DNA of 64,000 nt, taken from positions 16,532 to 80,531 of the forward strand of contig CAZRBA010000056.1 in the NCBI GenBank assembly GCA_964598255.1, in the 5' to 3' direction. The position numbers were made by a program, and so were the translations under genes. Below are positions 59,901-64,000 of this stretch, in pieces; position 1 is the first letter of the stretch, and the number at the start of each line of letters is the position of its first letter. Below the pieces are notes generated by a model, which had not been told where the DNA came from, did not search any database, and was given only the letters and a program-made list of their open reading frames with translations. Origin of the DNA: Caldithrix sp964598255 (GTDB lineage: Bacteria; Calditrichota; Calditrichia; Calditrichales; Calditrichaceae).

Positions 59901-60597
59901 CAAAGAAGTTATTTCTACTCCCATATTTACCGGGACCAATAAAAATCGTCGCTATTCGCCCTTTACTATTAATATTGAATATTTGATACCCTTTCGTACC
60001 CTTACCGGCAGGCAACATTTCTATCTGGATCATGAAATAATTCTTGAGTACGGTGAAGGACTGCCGGTTTACAAACCGGTGCTTTCTACTATACCGTTTT
60101 CTACGGGGGATCGCATTCCTGCTGATTCGGGTAAAACCATCACTCTGAAATATTTAACTCCGCATGGCAAGTGGAATATTCACAGTATGTTTTACGATAA
60201 TTTACACATGTTAACGCTTTTCCGCGGCGGACCAACGGTATGGTTGAATCATGAGGACGCTGCGCAAATAGATGTACGCGATAACGATTGGATAGAGGTT
60301 TACAATCGTAACGGAGTAGTGGTGGCCCGGGCCGTGGTAAGCCATCGAATGCCCCGCGGAACAACCTACATGTACCATGCCCAGGACAGAACGATTAATA
60401 CGCCAGAATCTCCGCTAACCAAACTAAGCGGAGGCACGCATAACAGTCCGACAATGGTACACATTAAACCAACGCATTTTATCGGGGGCTATGCTCAGCT
60501 TAGTTATGGATTTAATTATTATGGCCCTACAGGAAATCAAAGGGACTTAAAAGTTTGTGTCAGAAAATTAAAAAAGGTGGTTTGGCATGAAGATTAA
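56911..60597 (+). CDS. narG: Respiratory nitrate reductase alpha subunit NarG
   Basis: The catalytic molybdenum subunit reduces nitrate to nitrite on the cytoplasmic side of the membrane. It is 1228 residues, against 1247 in E. coli. The N-terminus (LLKRLRFFKTQETYAEGW) keeps the vestigial Tat-like region of NarG without a functional RR signal. The FS0 cluster ligands His53, Cys57, Cys61 and Cys96 (HGVNCTGSC, RGCPRG) match E. coli His49/Cys53/Cys57/Cys92. The Mo-site segment is FYDWYADLPPASPQIWGDQT (Asp222/Asp226), followed by WGSNIPLTRTPDAHF. It overlaps narH by 11 bases. A weak GGAAAC stands before the ATG. Confidence 0.98.
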   Translation: MNKKASFLLKRLRFFKTQETYAEGWSALDSQGREWEDFYRRRWQHDKVVRTTHGVNCTGSCSWMVFVKNGIITWENQATDYPTTGPDIPEYEPRGCPRGASFSWYTYSPLRVKYPYVRGVLLRFWREALKTTQDPLKAWQSIAEDPEKTRVYKQARGKGGLVRATWDEVNEIITAQLLYTLQKYGPDRIAGFTPIPAMSMVSYAAGSRFLSLMGGSMLSFYDWYADLPPASPQIWGDQTDVPESSDWYNAGYLIMWGSNIPLTRTPDAHFMTEVRYKGTKVVSVSPDFAESVKFADEWLAVNPGTDSALAQAMTHVILKEFYVRNKSEYFYNYAKKFTDLPFLVLLKKRDDGFVTDRFLRASDLKMTVENAEWKTVVWDRQSQRMVVPNGSIGHRWEGKGTWNLKMQDHNGKQYEPQMSFGGIEDENILLNLPYFDDHTRAVLQRSVPVKRVEIDGKIHYVTTVFDMLLANYGVAIQEKAEGYPTDYDDPLPYTPAWQERFTGIKAAQVIRIAREFARNAIETQGRSMIIMGAGINHWFHADMTYRTILNLVLLTGSQGVNGGGWAHYVGQEKVRPAEGWQTIAFARDWSLPPRLQNATSYFYFGTDQFRYEEIPMSDLTTPTAKKARYEHPADYNVLAVRLGWAASYPQFNRNSLKLVAEAYKSGAKTADEIIKNIVKQLKEKHLAFALEDPDNPVNFPRTLFVWRANLISSSGKGHEYFLKHFLGTHQGVLATESSEMRKTQEINWREKAPEGKLDLLVNLEFRMSGTALYSDVVLPAATWYEKTDISSTDMHPYVHPFNPAISPPWEAKSDWDIFKNLAKKISQMAEKYLPEVLTDLVAVPLLHDSPGEIAQPFGVVKDWTKGETEAIPGKTMPKFVLVERDYTKIYDKFISLGPLVEKNPVGAHGISWSAKEQFELLKKQLGTHDWGVGKELPDISEASRVIEAMLTLSSATNGKMATKAWQAEEKKTGLPLKDFERGREAERFSLQTITAQPKEVISTPIFTGTNKNRRYSPFTINIEYLIPFRTLTGRQHFYLDHEIILEYGEGLPVYKPVLSTIPFSTGDRIPADSGKTITLKYLTPHGKWNIHSMFYDNLHMLTLFRGGPTVWLNHEDAAQIDVRDNDWIEVYNRNGVVVARAVVSHRMPRGTTYMYHAQDRTINTPESPLTKLSGGTHNSPTMVHIKPTHFIGGYAQLSYGFNYYGPTGNQRDLKVCVRKLKKVVWHED

Positions 60598-62071
60598 AGC
60601 ACACGTTGCAATGGTCATGAATTTGGATAAATGTATCGGCTGTCATACATGTAGTGTAACTTGTAAAAATACGTGGACAAACCGCCAGGGCGCCGAATAC
60701 ATGTGGTTTAATAATGTGGAAACCAAACCAGGTATTGGTTATCCCAAAGATTGGGAAAATCAGGAAACCCACAAAGGCGGATGGGTACTTAACAAAGGAG
60801 AGCTTAAACTAAAATCGGGCGGCCGGTTTTCAAAATACGTGAATATTTTTCATAATCCGGATTTGCCCACCCTAAAAGATTATTACGAACCGTGGACCTA
60901 CAATTACCAAAAATTAACCGATAGTCCGGCTCGGAATTATCAACCGGTTGCCCGCCCCCAATCTCAAATCACGGGAAAAAAAATGGAGATTAAATGGGGA
61001 CCGAACTGGGAAGACGATTTGGCCGGTTCCATGGAAACGGCTAAGTTGGATCAAAATATGAAGGCCATGGAAGAAGCCATCCGTTTGGAATTCGAAGAGG
61101 CCTTTATGATGTATTTGCCGCGTATTTGCGAACACTGTCTGAATCCTGCTTGTGTGGCGGCTTGTCCTTCCGGGGCTATGTACAAACGCGATGAAGATGG
61201 CATCGTATTGGTGGATCAGGAAGCATGCCGCGCTTGGCGTTTTTGTATTTCATCCTGTCCGTATAAAAAAGTTTATTTTAATTGGAAAACCCATAAAGCC
61301 GAAAAATGCACCTTTTGCTTTCCGCGTCTTGAGGCCGGACTGCCAACGGTTTGTGCCGAAACGTGTGTGGGGCGAATTCGTTATATCGGTTTGGTGCTTT
61401 ACGATGCCGATCGCGTAAAGGAAGTTGCCTCGGTTACGGATGAGAAGGAACTATATCAGGCGCAGCTCGATTTGTTTTTGGATCCGAAAGATCCGCAAAT
61501 TATTGCACAAGCACGAAAAGACGGAATTCCAGATGATTGGATCGAAGCGGCCCGAAAATCACCAATTTATAAATTAGCCATCCGGCAGAGAATAGCATTG
61601 CCCTTACATCCCGAATATCGAACGCTACCCATGGTTTGGTATGTGCCTCCGTTAAGTCCGGTAATGAAATGGTTTGAAGGTAAATCGCTCAATGCCACGG
61701 TTGACGAAATGTTGTTGCCGGTTATTGATGAGATGCGGATTCCGGTTCAATATCTGGCCAACTTGTTAAGCGCGGGAAATACCGATGTGGTGCGTCTGGT
61801 ACTCAAAAAAATGATACTAATGCGCCAGTTTATGCGCGCCAAAACCATTGGCAAGAATTTTGACGAAAAGTCTTTGGAAAAAGTCGGATTAAATAAAAAA
61901 TTAACAGAAGAAATGTACCATCTGTTGGCCATTGCCAAATATGAAGATCGGTTTGTAATTCCCGCGGCGCATAGGGAAAAATATGAAGATTTATACAAGG
62001 GACAAGGGATGACGGGATTCGAATTCAATACAGGTGGTAATGCCTGTTTGCCGGGAGAGCCGCCCCGATGA
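60587..62071 (+). CDS. narH: Respiratory nitrate reductase beta subunit NarH
   Basis: This 494-residue electron-transfer subunit holds four iron-sulfur clusters. The first cysteine group is KCIGCHTCSVTCKN (Cys16, 19, 22, 26). The others appear in CEHCLNPACVAACPSG, in CRAWRFCISSCPYKK with Trp217 marking the [3Fe-4S] site as in E. coli, and in KCTFCFPRLEAGLPTVCAETC. The sequence from PRICEHCLNPACV to the end of that stretch follows the E. coli order exactly. Electrons pass from NarI hemes through these to NarG. AAAGGTGG precedes the ATG inside the narG end. narJ overlaps its stop by four bases (ATGA). Confidence 0.98.
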   Translation: MKIKAHVAMVMNLDKCIGCHTCSVTCKNTWTNRQGAEYMWFNNVETKPGIGYPKDWENQETHKGGWVLNKGELKLKSGGRFSKYVNIFHNPDLPTLKDYYEPWTYNYQKLTDSPARNYQPVARPQSQITGKKMEIKWGPNWEDDLAGSMETAKLDQNMKAMEEAIRLEFEEAFMMYLPRICEHCLNPACVAACPSGAMYKRDEDGIVLVDQEACRAWRFCISSCPYKKVYFNWKTHKAEKCTFCFPRLEAGLPTVCAETCVGRIRYIGLVLYDADRVKEVASVTDEKELYQAQLDLFLDPKDPQIIAQARKDGIPDDWIEAARKSPIYKLAIRQRIALPLHPEYRTLPMVWYVPPLSPVMKWFEGKSLNATVDEMLLPVIDEMRIPVQYLANLLSAGNTDVVRLVLKKMILMRQFMRAKTIGKNFDEKSLEKVGLNKKLTEEMYHLLAIAKYEDRFVIPAAHREKYEDLYKGQGMTGFEFNTGGNACLPGEPPR

Positions 62072-62607
62072 ATGTCTCAAATAAAATAGGCGTGCGCGAA
62101 CAGATAAAATTTGTTTCACTTATGTTACAATATCCCGAAGAAGAACTTAAAAATTCGGATTGGTCCTTACGGGACTTAAACCTTTTTAGTGCCGAATTGG
62201 CCCAAAGCTTAAATACGTTTTTACGTTATTTTAAACAAACACCACTACCCAAATTACAAGAAAATTATGTACGTACGTTCGATTTTAATGAACATGCTAA
62301 TCTCTACTTGACCTATTCCAAATTAGGAGATGAAAAGGAGCGGGGCCAGGCACTTGCCGAATTAAAACAATTATATGAACGATCCGGGCTGATTATCGAT
62401 TCTAAGGAGCTGCCCGATTATCTTCCTCTTGTTCTTGAATTTATCGCTCGGGCCGATAGCCAAACCGGCTTGATTTTAATGAACCGTTTTCGGGAATCTG
62501 TTGCACAGTTGCAACAGGCTCTTGAGCAAGCCGAAAGTCCGTATGCCGGATTAATACAGGGACTTTTGCTCATAGTGGATTATACCATCTCAAAAGGAGT
62601 TTTGTGA
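62068..62607 (+). CDS. narJ: Nitrate reductase assembly chaperone NarJ
   Basis: NarJ is a dedicated TorD-family chaperone that binds the NarG N-terminus until the molybdenum cofactor and FS0 cluster are inserted. The 179-residue all-helical product has the family core FVSLMLQYPEEELK, LQENYVRTFDFNEHANLYLTY and the later EFIARADSQTGLIL and GLLLIVDYTISKGVL segments. NYVxTFD and HxxLYLTY are typical NarJ features. The position between narH (overlap of four bases) and narI agrees with the standard narGHJI order. It is not part of the final complex. Confidence 0.95.
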   Translation: MNVSNKIGVREQIKFVSLMLQYPEEELKNSDWSLRDLNLFSAELAQSLNTFLRYFKQTPLPKLQENYVRTFDFNEHANLYLTYSKLGDEKERGQALAELKQLYERSGLIIDSKELPDYLPLVLEFIARADSQTGLILMNRFRESVAQLQQALEQAESPYAGLIQGLLLIVDYTISKGVL

Positions 62608-63293
62608 TGAATGTTTGGAATCAATTTTTTTGGGTTATTTTTCCCTATTTAATGATTACCGTTTTTTTAGTAGGGCACTTTTTTCGTTATTTAACCGACC
62701 AAACGGGATGGACTTCTAAGTCGAGCGAATTTTTGGAAAAGAGGAGTTTGCGGTGGGGTAGTTTGTTGTTTCATTACGGAATTTGGTTCGTTTTCGGCGG
62801 GCATGTGGTGGGATTATTGGTGCCCAAATCTCTTTTGAGTCGGGTAGGAGTTAGCGATGAAGCATATCATCTTATGGCTGTTTATTTAGGCGGACTGGCT
62901 GGATTAATAGCGATTTTGGGTCTTTTGATTCTTATCGTTCGCCGATACGGAGATACCTATATTTCGCTTACCAGCAGCTTTGGGGACAAATTGATTGCCG
63001 TACTTTTGCTTTTGGTTATGGGGTTTGGCATTTACAATACTTTGGGATTTAATTTGCTAACCGAAGGATTCGATTATCGCAGTACCATTTCTCCTTATTT
63101 GCGTAGTTTAATTATATTCGCTCCCGATTCCCGTTTAATGATGGGTGTTCCTTTGACGTACCAGTTACATGTATTTTTAGCGTTTCTTGTTATGGGGATT
63201 TGGCCGTTTACCCGTCTGGTGCATGTGTGGAGTATTCCTGTTGCCTACGTAAAACGAAGTCCGATTATTTACAGAAGCGCCCGGTTAAAGTAG
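62607..63293 (+). CDS. narI: Respiratory nitrate reductase gamma subunit NarI
   Basis: The membrane diheme cytochrome b subunit oxidises quinol and passes electrons to NarH. From the ATG at 62607 it has 228 residues and five helices. I prefer this over the GTG one codon earlier because AGGAG then lies 8 bases upstream and the heme ligands line up with E. coli numbering: His56 and His66 (LLFHYGIWFVFGGHVVGLL), His188 and His206 (YQLHVF, RLVHVWS), against His56/66/187/205. It overlaps the narJ stop by one base. About 200 bp without a clear terminator separate it from the next gene. Confidence 0.97.
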   Translation: MNVWNQFFWVIFPYLMITVFLVGHFFRYLTDQTGWTSKSSEFLEKRSLRWGSLLFHYGIWFVFGGHVVGLLVPKSLLSRVGVSDEAYHLMAVYLGGLAGLIAILGLLILIVRRYGDTYISLTSSFGDKLIAVLLLLVMGFGIYNTLGFNLLTEGFDYRSTISPYLRSLIIFAPDSRLMMGVPLTYQLHVFLAFLVMGIWPFTRLVHVWSIPVAYVKRSPIIYRSARLK

Positions 63294-63496
63294 CTTAAAA
63301 AAACAAATATTTTTTTGTTACCTGCTTGATTTTATCTTTTGAATCAATGGTTTGTTGTCCTTCCGGCTTAATCATTGTGACGTAAGATTTGTATTTTTAT
63401 TCTTTACTATTGTATCGCAATCTCTTATTTTAAATGTAAAACGAATAGTTTTTTCTTTATTTTTATATTAAAACGGATGATTGAAAGGAATGTACC

Positions 63497-64000
63497 ATGT
63501 TCAAACATTTTTTTCGTGTACTTTCCCTTTGCTGGATAATTATTTTAGCGATTCAGTCTCAAAAGCTACAAGCAGATGCAAATTTTATTCAATACGTCAA
63601 TCCCTTTATCGGCACCGGGTCGGTGGATAGTCTCAGCCTTTCCGGCAGTAACTTTCCCGGAGCGGTTTACCCCTGGGGGCTGGTGCAGCTCAGCCCGGAT
63701 ACGCGGGATAATCCGGAAGACCCCTGCAGCGGGTACGACTATGCCGACACCACCATTGTCGGGTTTAGCCACACGCATTTGAGCGGTACCGGTGTGGCCG
63801 ATTTGTTCGATTTTTTGTTCATGCCATATCAGGGAAAAATTTGTTGGCAGGCCACGGGACAGGGGCAGGAACATCCCGGCTACCAATCGGCCTTTTCGCA
63901 CCGCAACGAACAGGCCCACCCCGGCTATTATCGCGTTTTTTTGGATCGTTCCGAAATCAACGTGGAACTGACGGCCAGCGCCCATTGCGGCATGCAACGC
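63497..64000 (+). CDS. Secreted GH92 alpha-1,2-mannosidase-like protein (N-terminal part only)
   Basis: The frame is open to the window edge (168 codons). A signal peptide (MFKHFFRVLSLCWIIILAIQSQKLQA) is followed by the conserved GH92 opening: YVNPFIGTG, SNFPGAVYPWGLVQLSPDT, SGYDYADTTIVGFSHTHLSGTG and a segment with HRNEQAHPGYYRVFL. GH92 enzymes are calcium-dependent exo-mannosidases releasing alpha-linked mannose from glycans. AAAGGA lies 8-13 bases before the ATG, and TAAAACGGAT sits 20-30 bases upstream. The signal-peptide coding part is AT-rich, but the rest is about 58-63% GC in the two lines counted, far above narI. The catalytic and C-terminal regions lie outside the window. Confidence 0.93.
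   Translation, partial: MFKHFFRVLSLCWIIILAIQSQKLQADANFIQYVNPFIGTGSVDSLSLSGSNFPGAVYPWGLVQLSPDTRDNPEDPCSGYDYADTTIVGFSHTHLSGTGVADLFDFLFMPYQGKICWQATGQGQEHPGYQSAFSHRNEQAHPGYYRVFLDRSEINVELTASAHCGMQR

Noticed and set aside
63294..63330. AACAAA...TTTGTT repeat after narI as a terminator
   Set aside because: The stem is only A-T rich, the T-run lies before rather than after the second arm, and a chance match is likely.

Overview
The window looks like a chromosomal segment of a Gram-negative, nitrate-respiring bacterium of the Bacteroidota/FCB neighbourhood, most plausibly Calditrichota-like. This is inferred from several features: outer-membrane beta-barrel proteins with signal peptides, a PorX-type receiver-PglZ regulator, FlgD-like C-terminal domains on secreted proteins, TonB-ExbB-ExbD, tripartite efflux, and a cytoplasmic NarGHI nitrate reductase. 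No rRNA, tRNA, CRISPR array, prophage or insertion sequence was recognised. Most of the DNA is about 40-45% GC, but both ends (partial thyX and the mature part of a GH92 gene) are near 60%.

Layout. 1-5.2 kb: a truncated thyX running off the left edge, a DjlA-like zinc-ribbon/TerB/J-domain protein paired with a YkvA-like protein, a D-threonine-aldolase-fold enzyme and a membrane histidine kinase. 5.4-13.5 kb: an AddB/AddA-like recombination nuclease-helicase pair and a radical SAM/SPASM enzyme. 13.6-18.6 kb: a secreted protein of unknown function, proline dehydrogenase, and an amidohydrolase fused to a CYTH-like domain. 18.8-28.3 kb: a tight five-gene envelope operon (lamin-tail/OB-fold secreted protein, PorV/PorQ-like barrel, helix-hairpin-helix barrel, second barrel, and a 5'-nucleotidase-like protein that has lost its metal-binding histidines).

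28.5-34.6 kb, minus strand: a chain of overlapping genes (homoserine dehydrogenase, FAH-family hydrolase, MazG, soluble histidine kinase, NtrC-type activator). Next to it is a small operon preceded by a very good sigma-54 promoter and two similar palindromes 32 bp apart. This operon encodes a 71-72 residue protein, a degenerate receiver and a possible 29-residue membrane peptide, and is the likely target of the adjacent activator. 34.7-39.4 kb, minus strand: exbD, exbB, tonB, porX and rlmB. 39.9-48.2 kb: ychF, PhoH2-type ATPase and rmuC on the plus strand; Rieske protein, metallo-beta-lactamase-fold hydrolase, alpha/beta hydrolase and a membrane-anchored cytochrome c on the minus strand; then a CCA-adding-type nucleotidyltransferase on the plus strand. 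48.4-55.0 kb: a six-gene export operon (Yip1-like protein, TolC, membrane fusion protein, ABC ATPase, two MacB-type permeases), ended by a terminator. 55.5-63.3 kb: narK-narG-narH-narJ-narI, a complete nitrate uptake and respiratory reductase operon behind a long AT-rich leader. 63.5 kb to the end: the start of a secreted GH92 alpha-mannosidase.

The two parts most likely to be new are the 18.8-28.3 kb envelope operon, whose domains all point to extracellular DNA or nucleotides, and the sigma-54 mini-regulon at 28.5-31.8 kb. All family calls were made by reading motifs, without database searches.
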